Shown piece by piece: positions 26,374 through 33,821 of a stretch of 64,000 bases of DNA (position 1 is its first letter; every line of letters starts with the position of its first letter). The notes under the pieces are model-generated. The model searched no databases, was not told where the DNA came from, and saw nothing but the letters and a program-made list of their open reading frames with translations. The translations under genes and the position numbers were made by a program. Origin of the DNA: a candidate division KSB1 bacterium (GTDB lineage: Bacteria; Zhuqueibacterota; Zhuqueibacteria; Residuimicrobiales; Krinioviventaceae); assembly GCA_034521575.1 (NCBI GenBank), contig JAXHMJ010000003.1, forward strand, positions 620,001 to 684,000, given 5' to 3'.

Positions 26374-26607
26374 ATGAAAAAACTACAAATATTAGGCACA
26401 GGCTGCCCCAAGTGCAAAAAGCTCACAGAACTGACGGAACAGGCGGCCAAAGAGCTTGGCATCGCATACGAGATTGATAAAGTCACTGATATCAACGAGA
26501 TCATGGGATTTGGCGTCATGATGACACCAGGCCTGGCTGTGGACGGTGAGGTAAAGGTGGCGGGTAAAATACCCGACGTGGATGAGATTAAAAAAATGTT
26601 AATGTAA
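26374..26607 (+). CDS. Small CPKC thioredoxin-fold protein, copy A
   Basis: A 77-residue glutaredoxin-like protein of the TM0996/MTH895 (redox-active disulfide protein 2) type. GTGCPKCKK holds the redox Cys pair and GVMMTPGLAVDGEV the cis-Pro loop. GGAGGT precedes the ATG at 26374. Members often sit beside PF03773 permeases; a role in reducing or delivering the substrate is inferred. The protein diverges from copy B after about residue 10. Confidence 0.88.
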   Translation: MKKLQILGTGCPKCKKLTELTEQAAKELGIAYEIDKVTDINEIMGFGVMMTPGLAVDGEVKVAGKIPDVDEIKKMLM

Positions 26608-26790
26608 ACCCCGTTGAACAAAAAGGTTGAAAACGTTTTACAATCGAATGCTGTGACAACCAAAACCATGTATGCATGCAATAGCGGATTTAAAGCAATA
26701 AAAGCCACGTCGCGGCTAAAAAAAGGTGAATGGAAGATTTAGGGTTGTTAATCCGAATATTGAATCTGGTAATTTGAAGGAGAACCGAAA

Positions 26791-27222
26791 ATGAAAAGAT
26801 GTAAAATTATTTATCCTCTCGCGATTTTACTATTACTACAAATTGGCTGTTCTGAAAAAACGCAAGAGGAACCCGTCGCCAAAACAGAAGCGCAAACTTT
26901 ATCGCCGGACACTTCCTCAAAGGATGTAAAGAAGGATTCGGTTTTAGTTACATTCATCGAACTGGGATCGGTAAAATGCATCCCCTGCAAGATGATGCAG
27001 CCGATTATGGATGAGATTGAAACGGAATATGCGGGACAAGTCAAGGTCGTATTCCACGATGTCTGGACAAAAGAGGGGCAACCCTATGCCCAAAAATACG
27101 GTATACGAGCGATTCCCACTCAGGTTTTTCTGGACAAAGAAGGCAATGAATATTTCCGGCATGAAGGTTTTTTTCCGAAAAAGGAGCTGGTCAAGGTTTT
27201 GGAAGAACAGGGAGTAAAGTAA
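26791..27222 (+). CDS. Thioredoxin-domain lipoprotein
   Basis: 143 residues. A lipoprotein signal ends in LLLLQIGC (Cys about residue 20), followed by a Ser/Thr/Lys-rich linker and a thioredoxin domain with active site KCIPCK and cis-Pro loop RAIPTQVF. It is expected to face the periplasm. Its stop overlaps the CcdA-like gene start (ATG at 27222), so CcdA would be its source of electrons. Confidence 0.9.
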   Translation: MKRCKIIYPLAILLLLQIGCSEKTQEEPVAKTEAQTLSPDTSSKDVKKDSVLVTFIELGSVKCIPCKMMQPIMDEIETEYAGQVKVVFHDVWTKEGQPYAQKYGIRAIPTQVFLDKEGNEYFRHEGFFPKKELVKVLEEQGVK

Positions 27223-27922
27223 TGGATACTCTTTTTGTCTGGTTATCAGAAAAATTAAGCGGTTCAGCAGAGCTGGCATTGACCGCTTCTTTCTTATGGG
27301 GCATCCTGAGTATTCTGCTCAGTCCTTGTCATCTTGCCAGTATTCCCCTGATCGTGGGCTTTATTAACGGACAAGGTATTGTCACAAAGAAACGCGCCTT
27401 TATTCTGTCAGCCCTCTTTTCTGTCGGCATTCTGCTGACCATTGCTGTGATCGGGCTGATCACCGGAATGATGGGCCGTATTATGGGTGATGTGGGAAAG
27501 ACCGGGAATTATATTGTAGCTGTGATATTTTTTGTGATCGGACTGCATCTGCTTGAAATTATCAATTTGCCTTTTCCGGGCATGTCCAATCAACCAAAGA
27601 TGAAAAAGAAAGGCGCCCTGGCCGCGTTTGTGATCGGTCTGCTTTTTGGTATCGCATTTGGCCCTGCACGTTCGCCTATATGGCGCCTATGTTGGGAATT
27701 GCTTTCAATGTCGCCTCGACCCGTCCGGTTTTTTCCGGCTCCTTGATCCTGGTTTATGCTGTTGGACACTGCTCGGTTATTGTGCTGGCCGGAACGTTCA
27801 CCAGCATGGTGCAGAAATATCTACAATGGAACGAACGCTCGAAAGGTGCGGTGATCCTGAAAAAAATCTGCGGGATTCTGGTGATCCTGGGAGGTATATA
27901 TCTGATCTGGAGCGTGTATTGA
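27222..27922 (+). CDS. CcdA-like thiol:disulfide membrane transporter, one frameshift
   Basis: A six-helix inner-membrane protein that passes reducing equivalents from cytoplasmic thioredoxin to periplasmic thiols. The first conserved Cys is in ILLSPCHLASIPLI. The second Cys (GPCTFAYMAPMLG) is restored by adding one C to the run at about 27663; as written, the frame turns into GPARSPIWR. The C-terminal half continues in the other frame from NVASTRPVFSG to LIWSVY. Corrected length is about 233 residues, normal for the short CcdA type. Confidence 0.88.
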
Positions 27923-27950
27923 CATGATTTTTTAAATTCAGGAATTTGTC

Positions 27951-28227
27951 ATGACTCTAAAATTCATGAAATTGAGCGGTGGCGGGCGGGGCACCGCATT
28001 GTTGCTTATCCGCCTGAAAAGTCGGAGATTTGCCTGATAAAATCGTTGTTGCCGATCCGGATGTCTGTCGGCATTCCGCCATTAAAATAATCACAACCGG
28101 AAAAGCACACTGTACGATGGAAAATCGCCAGGCGGCCATATCCGATCTGATCGTGTTGACCGTACATCCGCCTAATGCGGATTCCGATTTGAGCGAATGC
28201 AAAACGGTGTTGAGATATGGCAAATGA
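27951..28227 (+). pseudogene. Remnant of a ProC-like dehydrogenase
   Basis: The first frame opens MTLKFMKLSGGGRGTALLL, and the next frame continues DKIVVADPDVCRHSAIKI then SDLIVLTVHPP. The intact gene at 50679 has the same order (FIGGGRITSVF, HIVVSDPD, DIVFLAVHPP). After about 90 residues the match ends. This is the Rossmann N-terminus of a lost copy, placed in the same operon context as the intact gene. Confidence 0.65.
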
Positions 28228-28274
28228 CGTCTACAGCAGAACATTTTCAATTTGATAGATGAAAGGAACCAAAT

Positions 28275-29060
28275 ATGAGATCATTTTCTCTCAAAATTTC
28301 AACTTTATTCCTCACAATGAGTTTAGTTTTAGCGATCGTTAGTGTTACTCCAATTTTGGCACAAACCAGCCAAGCCAACCTGAAAGTTTCACCAGAACTT
28401 AAAAATTTCGACAATATGGTGCTGCAGAGCCGGCAGGAGATGCGGAAATATTGCGCCATCGTGCAGGAATTAATCAAACAAGAAGATACTCAAAAGCAGG
28501 CGAAAGGACTGGAACATATCCTACAGTCCACGGCGTTATGGGAAAACGTCCAGCAAAACTTTCAGAGCCAGCCGCCAGCGGAATATCAACAGGACGAAAA
28601 ATTTGGTTCCCGATTGGATGCGATTCATCAGGGTATGCAGAATATGGAAAACCATCTTGCGGATGGAAAATATCAAAAAGCCCTTAAAGTCTGCGGGGCA
28701 ACCTGCGCCTTGTTTGTAAAAATGCATGAGGAAAACAACCTTGTCTACGCGGCGGACCGGCTGTTTCATCTTCGCAAGATGGCGAAACAGATGATCAATA
28801 AAGAGCATGATTCCGGGTTGCCAGCGATTAAAGGTATGACAGGTGATCTGTTAAATCTGCGGAACAATGTTTTGGTAGCGCCCTGTCCCGCTCCCGATAA
28901 TGAAAAACAGTGTGAAAAATACCAGGCTGCCCTGAAAAATCTTTCGACTCAATTAGATGATCTGGCAATCAATGTGGTGAATAATGACCGGGTGGCAGCG
29001 GAAGCTATTCTCAAAAATCTCGTGTCAGCCATCAACCTGGCTTACGGGATTGCGTTATGA
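28275..29060 (+). CDS. Exported helical protein of unknown function
   Basis: 261 residues with a signal peptide (cleavage near PILAQ, about residue 30). The mature protein is almost all predicted helix with many Gln, Lys and Glu. Cys residues occur in KYCAIV, VCGATCALF and near the end (APCPAPDNEKQC). The shape recalls four-helix periplasmic proteins such as cytochrome c' without a haem motif, but I do not recognise a family. Its place among thiol-redox genes makes a metal- or thiol-binding role possible. Confidence 0.7.
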   Translation: MRSFSLKISTLFLTMSLVLAIVSVTPILAQTSQANLKVSPELKNFDNMVLQSRQEMRKYCAIVQELIKQEDTQKQAKGLEHILQSTALWENVQQNFQSQPPAEYQQDEKFGSRLDAIHQGMQNMENHLADGKYQKALKVCGATCALFVKMHEENNLVYAADRLFHLRKMAKQMINKEHDSGLPAIKGMTGDLLNLRNNVLVAPCPAPDNEKQCEKYQAALKNLSTQLDDLAINVVNNDRVAAEAILKNLVSAINLAYGIAL

Positions 29061-29067
29061 TTGTAAG

Positions 29068-29212
29068 ACGACAGGGTGAACAGGATAATCAGGATTCTCG
29101 TTTGTAAAGTTTGATAGCTTTGCAAGGGTCTTTATGGTTCAGAACGGGTTGACGAAATAGAAAGATTTGAATTTTACCTGCTAAAAGCCTCTGTCCTCCT
29201 GTCCATTGTCAA
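29068..29212. repeat. Intergenic ACAGGAT-type repeat
   Basis: GACAGGGTGAACAGGATAAT with CAGGATT behind (about 29071-29097) faces its approximate inverse CTGTCCTCCTGTCCATTGTC (about 29191-29210). Words of this kind are common dispersed intergenic repeats in environmental genomes (recalled, not checked). No gene seen. Confidence 0.45.
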
Positions 29213-29253
29213 ACAAGCAAATGTGTTATGTTAATAACAGGAAAAGGTGTTGC

Positions 29254-29829
29254 ATGAAATGGATTCCGAAAAGCGCACTCCGACAAGGTATCGCAATAAC
29301 TGCTATTGCCGCGATCATCGGGCTGGCAGTTAATGCGTTTCACCCTCGAAACGTGCAATTTTCTTTTACTCGACCGTCATTGGAATATGCACCTGATTCG
29401 CTGCTGACAGAAGACCCTTTATCGGACAATATCGCCGGGCAAAGTGATTCTTTGACCATGGCGCCGAACCAGAGCGGCGAGTTGATTGTTATCAGCACAA
29501 AACAAGTGCGGCAGCTTGTCTCTCGGGGGCAAGCTGTGCTGCTGGATGCGAGAACCCGGGCTGAATATACAGCAGGACATCTTCCCGGAGCAAGACATTT
29601 ACCGGTGGAGTTTGTTTACGAGTATGAAAACCAGATCACGGCGTTCCCCAAAGATAAATGGCTCGTCTGCTACTGCGACGGCCCTCCCTGTGACCTGGGC
29701 GAGTTGTTGGCGTACGAGCTGATGCTGCGTGAATTTAACCGGGTTGCCGTGTATCAGGACGGGTTGAATGATTGGAAAAAACGATATCCGATCGTGAAAG
29801 GAAAGGAGGCGGGCGATTTTGAAAAGTGA
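29254..29829 (+). CDS. Membrane-anchored rhodanese-domain protein
   Basis: 191 residues. A single N-terminal hydrophobic segment (about 10-26) anchors a rhodanese domain with VLLDARTRAEYTAGHLPGA and an active-site loop CYCDGPPCDLG. The loop has three Cys, more than in classic sulfurtransferases, so persulfide or metal-binding variants are possible. ATG 29254 is chosen because AGGAAAAGG lies just upstream. It overlaps the MauE/DoxX-like gene. Confidence 0.88.
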   Translation: MKWIPKSALRQGIAITAIAAIIGLAVNAFHPRNVQFSFTRPSLEYAPDSLLTEDPLSDNIAGQSDSLTMAPNQSGELIVISTKQVRQLVSRGQAVLLDARTRAEYTAGHLPGARHLPVEFVYEYENQITAFPKDKWLVCYCDGPPCDLGELLAYELMLREFNRVAVYQDGLNDWKKRYPIVKGKEAGDFEK

Positions 29830-30268
29830 AACGATGAAATGGTTCGTATTGGCATTACGCTGGATTGTGGCGCTGCTCTTTATTTATTCCGGTTTTATAA
29901 AGATTATGAACCCGGCCGCGTTCGCTGAACAGGTCGATAACTATCGCCTGGTGCCTTATTTTTTGGTCACCCTGACCGCGGCAATCCTGCCCTGGCTGGA
30001 ACTGTTTTGCGGGCTTTTGTTGATTTTTGGCAGATGGCTGCATGGAGCCCTGCTCATATTAGTGGTGTTGAATCTGGTTTTTCTCTTTGCTGTTAGTTCG
30101 GCGCTGGCGCAGGGTCTGGATATCAGCTGCGGCTGTTTTTCCACCGGCAATGAGGGCACGCGCATCGGGATTAAAAAACTCATTGAAAATGTAATGCTGG
30201 TGCTGGTTTCGATTGCGCTTTATTTACAAGTTGTATTCAAAAGTCAAGACCGTCTAATAAATAACTGA
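29819..30268 (+). CDS. MauE/DoxX-family membrane protein
   Basis: 149 residues with four hydrophobic helices. RWIVALLFIYSGFIKIMNP is the DoxX/MauE opening, and LDISCGCFSTGNEG carries the conserved Cys-x-Cys of MauE-type proteins, which act with thiol-disulfide enzymes. The TTG start at 29819 is favoured by GGAGG at 29803; ATG 29834 is an alternative. Coupling to the rhodanese gene suggests a shared thiol or sulfur function. Confidence 0.85.
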   Translation: MKSETMKWFVLALRWIVALLFIYSGFIKIMNPAAFAEQVDNYRLVPYFLVTLTAAILPWLELFCGLLLIFGRWLHGALLILVVLNLVFLFAVSSALAQGLDISCGCFSTGNEGTRIGIKKLIENVMLVLVSIALYLQVVFKSQDRLINN

Positions 30269-30367
30269 CTTTTACTGCTTATGTAATACGTTGAAATACA
30301 GAGAAAGAGGAAAAATGATAACAATTCTCTGTTTCCGGCTTTTATCACATCAATCAATGGATATCAT

Positions 30368-31660
30368 ATGAAACGAAAAATTGTCATCTTTTTATTTGCT
30401 GTATTTATACCGGCTCTGCTTCCGGCGCAGCGGATGCAAACGGATACTGTCGCTATTTCTTTAAATGATGCGTTGCAAGAGGCGCTTTCCAATAATGAAC
30501 TGTTGAAAAAAACTGCGGCACGCACCAAAGCCGGTCAGGCATCGCTGCAACAGGCAGAGGGAGAAATGCTTCCAACGATTGACGCCAATTTCAGTTATGG
30601 TTATCTGGATATTGTGCCCGGTTTCAGAAAACAGGTGCTGGGTAATATTCAACATGATTTATTCCCCAGCCTTTCTATCAGTCAACCCATCTATACGGGC
30701 GGAAAATTAAAGCATGCCAAACAGGCGGCAGAGGCGGAGGTTGAAGCGCTGGAACAGGCATTTATGACTGAACAATTGAATCTCAAGCTGGCCGTGGCCC
30801 TGCGTTATTTTCAATTGCAGTCGCTGATTCATCAAAGGCGGATTCTGCTGGAAAATCGAAAGCAACTGGAGACCCAGCAGCGCTACGCCCGACTTTTGGT
30901 GCAAGCCGGACGCATGTCGCAACTGGAGCTGCATCGCATCGGTGTGGAGATTGCCGGCAGCGATGGCCGCCTTCTTAAAATTGATAATGATTTTCAAACG
31001 GCTTCCTACGAGCTCGGCCTGTTGTTGGGGAGAAAGCAGCCTCAGCTCTTGCTGCCACAGGATTCCCTGCAGGCGCTCCCTTTTGAGCCGTACCTTGAAG
31101 TTTTGGTGCCGACCGCGCTGGAGCATAATCCCGTATGGAAACAACTAGAGTTCGATCTGCGCAGAGCTGAAGCAAAGGTGAAACTTCAGCAGGCGGCCCG
31201 ACTGCCGCAAGTTTCTGCCCAGGCGTATTACGGTTATGAATTCGGATTTGAATCCTTTTCTCTGGATAAGAACAAGCGCTACTTCTGGGGTCTGAACATC
31301 GAAGTGCCCATCTATGACGGCAACGTCATCGGAGCAAAGATCGATGAGGCGAAAGCTGGACTGGAACAGATCCAGTGGCAACGGGAATATTTTCGAAAAA
31401 ATCTGGCAACCCAGGTGCGGAACAGTTACGCACGGCTCAAAGAAAAAGAGCAGCAAATCGCTATTCAGCAACAGGCGGTGGAGCAGGCGCATCAAAGCTA
31501 TCGGTTGGCCATGATCGAGTATCATGCCGGGAGGCGTTCCAATACGGATGTGCTGGATATTCAAAAATCTCTGCTCAACAGTCAGTTCACGTTGGATCAG
31601 GCGACTCTGGATTATAATATTGCCCGCGCCCGGTTGCTGGCGGTGATGGGTATCTTTTAA
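30368..31660 (+). CDS. TolC-family outer-membrane efflux protein
   Basis: 430 residues. A signal peptide (cleavage near LPAQR) is followed by two outer-membrane-efflux repeats with the typical heptad-rich helices (ALQEALSNNELLKKTAARTK, and EQIQWQREYFRK). ISQPIYTGGKLKHA and VPIYDGNVIGAKI are the paired barrel-strand motifs. It would form the exit duct for the RND adaptor and pump that follow. Confidence 0.92.
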   Translation: MKRKIVIFLFAVFIPALLPAQRMQTDTVAISLNDALQEALSNNELLKKTAARTKAGQASLQQAEGEMLPTIDANFSYGYLDIVPGFRKQVLGNIQHDLFPSLSISQPIYTGGKLKHAKQAAEAEVEALEQAFMTEQLNLKLAVALRYFQLQSLIHQRRILLENRKQLETQQRYARLLVQAGRMSQLELHRIGVEIAGSDGRLLKIDNDFQTASYELGLLLGRKQPQLLLPQDSLQALPFEPYLEVLVPTALEHNPVWKQLEFDLRRAEAKVKLQQAARLPQVSAQAYYGYEFGFESFSLDKNKRYFWGLNIEVPIYDGNVIGAKIDEAKAGLEQIQWQREYFRKNLATQVRNSYARLKEKEQQIAIQQQAVEQAHQSYRLAMIEYHAGRRSNTDVLDIQKSLLNSQFTLDQATLDYNIARARLLAVMGIF

Positions 31661-31672
31661 GAGGATCAATTT

Positions 31673-32185
31673 ATGAACAGCACAGCAATTTTCATCAACG
31701 GGCTTGCCCTGATCTGTTTGGTTTTATCGCTGATTTTTAACCGGCAAAAAATCAAACAAGCCATAACGGCAGCAACAAGATCGTTCTTGAGGATATTGCC
31801 CCAGGCGCTGCCCATCATCGTGCTGATCGGTCTTTTTAAAGTGTGGGTGAAAAAGGAAACCGTGGAAAAACATTTGGGTCAGCGATCCGGACTGCGCGGG
31901 CATTTCTGGGGCATTCTGCTGGCGGGAACCACGGTGGGTGGATTATATGTGGCGTTTCCCGTAGCTGCCGCATTGTATCACAAGGGCGCTCGCCTGGCAG
32001 TCATCTTTTCATATATCAGTGCGGCTGCCATTGTACGCATCCCCATGACCAATTTTGAGGCATCCTTTTTAGGAATAAAATTTTCTCTTTTGCGTTTGGC
32101 GGTTTCTTTGCCCCTGCTATTGCTTACATCGGAATTATTGGGCACGGTTTTACAAAAGAAAAACTATGCACCACAACAAAATTAG
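31673..32185 (+). CDS. Half-size PF03773-like permease
   Basis: 170 residues with four to five hydrophobic helices. GTTVGGLYVAFPVAAALYHK and AARIVIF-like FSYISAAAIVRIPMT resemble one half of a PF03773 permease (the G-P-x-x-A-x-L/P-L-Y-x-K-G motif). It lacks the Cys-x-Cys of the full-size copies. It lies between the TolC and adaptor genes, an unusual place, and may work as a dimer. Confidence 0.7.
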   Translation: MNSTAIFINGLALICLVLSLIFNRQKIKQAITAATRSFLRILPQALPIIVLIGLFKVWVKKETVEKHLGQRSGLRGHFWGILLAGTTVGGLYVAFPVAAALYHKGARLAVIFSYISAAAIVRIPMTNFEASFLGIKFSLLRLAVSLPLLLLTSELLGTVLQKKNYAPQQN

Positions 32186-32251
32186 AGACAGTATGCTGAT
32201 ATTTTTTTACAGCGGTATTGAGTAACTCGTTAACTTCTGGGAGCAGATTAT

Positions 32252-33262
32252 ATGAAACGAATATTTTTAGTAACGGCTGTTTTTATATCGTTTTGGCTGA
32301 TTCACGGCTGCGGCTCAAAACCGGAAAGCCCGGCAGAAGCCAAAAAATCCAATGCCAAATTGGTAAAAGTGCAGACCGTTCAAACGCGGAAACTGACTGA
32401 AAAATTGAAATTACCCGGCACGCTGCGTGCCGAAAATGTCGCCAATATCCTGGCCACAGCCGAAGGAAAGATTTCCAAATTATTGGTACGCGAAGGGGAC
32501 CGTGTGCAAAGCAATCAAGTGGTTGCCATGCTCAGCTCGCTGGTGCGCGAAGATATCATCAATTCAGCGCGGTTGCTGGTTCAGGCAAAGCAGGAGGCGC
32601 TGACAAAAGAACCCAATAATTCAGAATTGCAAAGAGAACTGGAACAGGCGCAAGCGGACTATCAATTTGCTCTTCAACAATACAAAGAAATTCCGGTGAC
32701 GTCACCCATCGCAGGCGTGGTTTCCCAGCGCCGGGTGGATCTGGGCGACATGGTGCCTGCAAAAACCAAATTATTCGAGATTCAGAGCAGCGCCAGGCTC
32801 CTGGCGGATGTGCCGGTGTCGGAGCTGGATATCCGCAAATTAAAGACAGGACAGACGGCAGAAATACTGGCGGATGCCTGCCCGGAAAAACGATTCCACG
32901 GAGTCATCCAGCGCATCTATCCCCAGGTAAACAGCCAAACCCGCAACGGCATCGTGGAAATCAAGTTAAAAAATCCGTGTTCGAATTTGCGGGCAGGGAT
33001 GTTTGTACGGGTGTTGTTTGTTACGCAAACGCTGGAAAATGCCCTGGCCATACCGGTGCGGGCGATTATCGAGCGACCGCAGCATAAAACCTGCTTTGTT
33101 GTCCGTAACGGCAAAGCCGAAGAAAAGATTCTGCAAACCGGACTGCAAACCGACGGCTGGCTTGAAATTCTTTCCGGTGTAGCTCCTGGAGATAAAATCG
33201 TAATCGAAGGACAACAGCAATTGAAAACCGGGACGGTTGTGAAGATTCAGGTGAATAAATAG
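32252..33262 (+). CDS. RND efflux periplasmic adaptor (membrane-fusion lipoprotein)
   Basis: 336 residues. A lipoprotein signal ends in LIHGCGSKPE. A barrel-sandwich half (GTLRAENVANILATAEGKIS), a short helical hairpin (residues about 105-145), the return half (YKEIPVTSPIAGVVSQRRVD) and a membrane-proximal domain follow in order. It should link the pump at 33822 to the TolC-type protein at 30368. Confidence 0.93.
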   Translation: MKRIFLVTAVFISFWLIHGCGSKPESPAEAKKSNAKLVKVQTVQTRKLTEKLKLPGTLRAENVANILATAEGKISKLLVREGDRVQSNQVVAMLSSLVREDIINSARLLVQAKQEALTKEPNNSELQRELEQAQADYQFALQQYKEIPVTSPIAGVVSQRRVDLGDMVPAKTKLFEIQSSARLLADVPVSELDIRKLKTGQTAEILADACPEKRFHGVIQRIYPQVNSQTRNGIVEIKLKNPCSNLRAGMFVRVLFVTQTLENALAIPVRAIIERPQHKTCFVVRNGKAEEKILQTGLQTDGWLEILSGVAPGDKIVIEGQQQLKTGTVVKIQVNK

Positions 33263-33810
33263 CCACAGAGGCACAGAGAAATTAATATTTATAAACCACT
33301 GTGAACTCTGCTCTTATGGTTAAAATAACCAAATAACAAAAACAAAGAGAATCAAAATGGAGCTGAATAAAATTACCGAAAAAATTATCGGCTGTGCCAT
33401 TGAAGTGCACAAAACGCTGGGTCCTGGATTACTGGAATCCATCTACGAAAAAGCGCTCTGTATCGAATTAAAAGAGGCCGGTTTAAATTTTAATTCACAA
33501 AAAGTTATTCCCTTGAATTACAAAGGTCACTCCATCGGAGAATTCAGGATTGACTTGGTGGTGGAGAACGCCGTAGTTGTTGAAATAAAAAGCGTGGAAC
33601 GACACGATCCAATTTTTGAATCACAGATTTTGAGCTACATGAAATTGGGGGATTACAAATTAGGTTTATTGATCAATTTTAATTCTCGTTTACTGAAAGA
33701 GGGTATAAAGAGGTTTATCTTATGATTTAGCGTCACCGAAACACGGAGAACCCAGGTAAAAAAAATTAAAAAAATCTCTGTGCACTCGGTGTCTCTGCGG
33801 CTGTTAAAAA
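33261..33810. mobile_element. GxxExxY unit bounded by inverted CACAGAG-type repeats
   Basis: The segment between the adaptor and pump genes starts AGCCACAGAGGCACAGAGA and ends with the approximate inverse (TCTCTGTGCACTCGGTGTCT, then CTGCGGCT). It contains only the GxxExxY gene. The boundaries are estimated by eye. Mobility is inferred from the interruption of an adaptor-pump pair and from related repeats elsewhere in the window; no transposase is present. Confidence 0.4.
33357..33725 (+). CDS. GxxExxY protein
   Basis: 122 residues. KTLGPGLLESIYEKAL holds the G-x-x-E-x-x-Y signature that names the family. IGEFRIDLVVENAVVVEIKS has the D-x(n)-E-x-K pattern of PD-(D/E)xK nucleases. Biochemical function is not established. 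Unlike its neighbours it has no membrane or thiol features, and it sits between two halves of an efflux operon inside inverted repeats, which suggests insertion. Confidence 0.88.
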   Translation: MELNKITEKIIGCAIEVHKTLGPGLLESIYEKALCIELKEAGLNFNSQKVIPLNYKGHSIGEFRIDLVVENAVVVEIKSVERHDPIFESQILSYMKLGDYKLGLLINFNSRLLKEGIKRFIL

Positions 33811-33821
33811 TGGAGTATTAA

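Larger units (their letters stand above)
24576..26400 (+). repeat. Direct repeat copy A (arsR-permease-thioredoxin start)
   Basis: Matches 48612-50436 at a constant offset of 24,036 bases with no gaps. I counted about eleven differences by eye, all transitions, giving roughly 99.4% identity. Identity falls abruptly inside the small thioredoxin gene, a few codons after its start. Confidence 0.95.
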
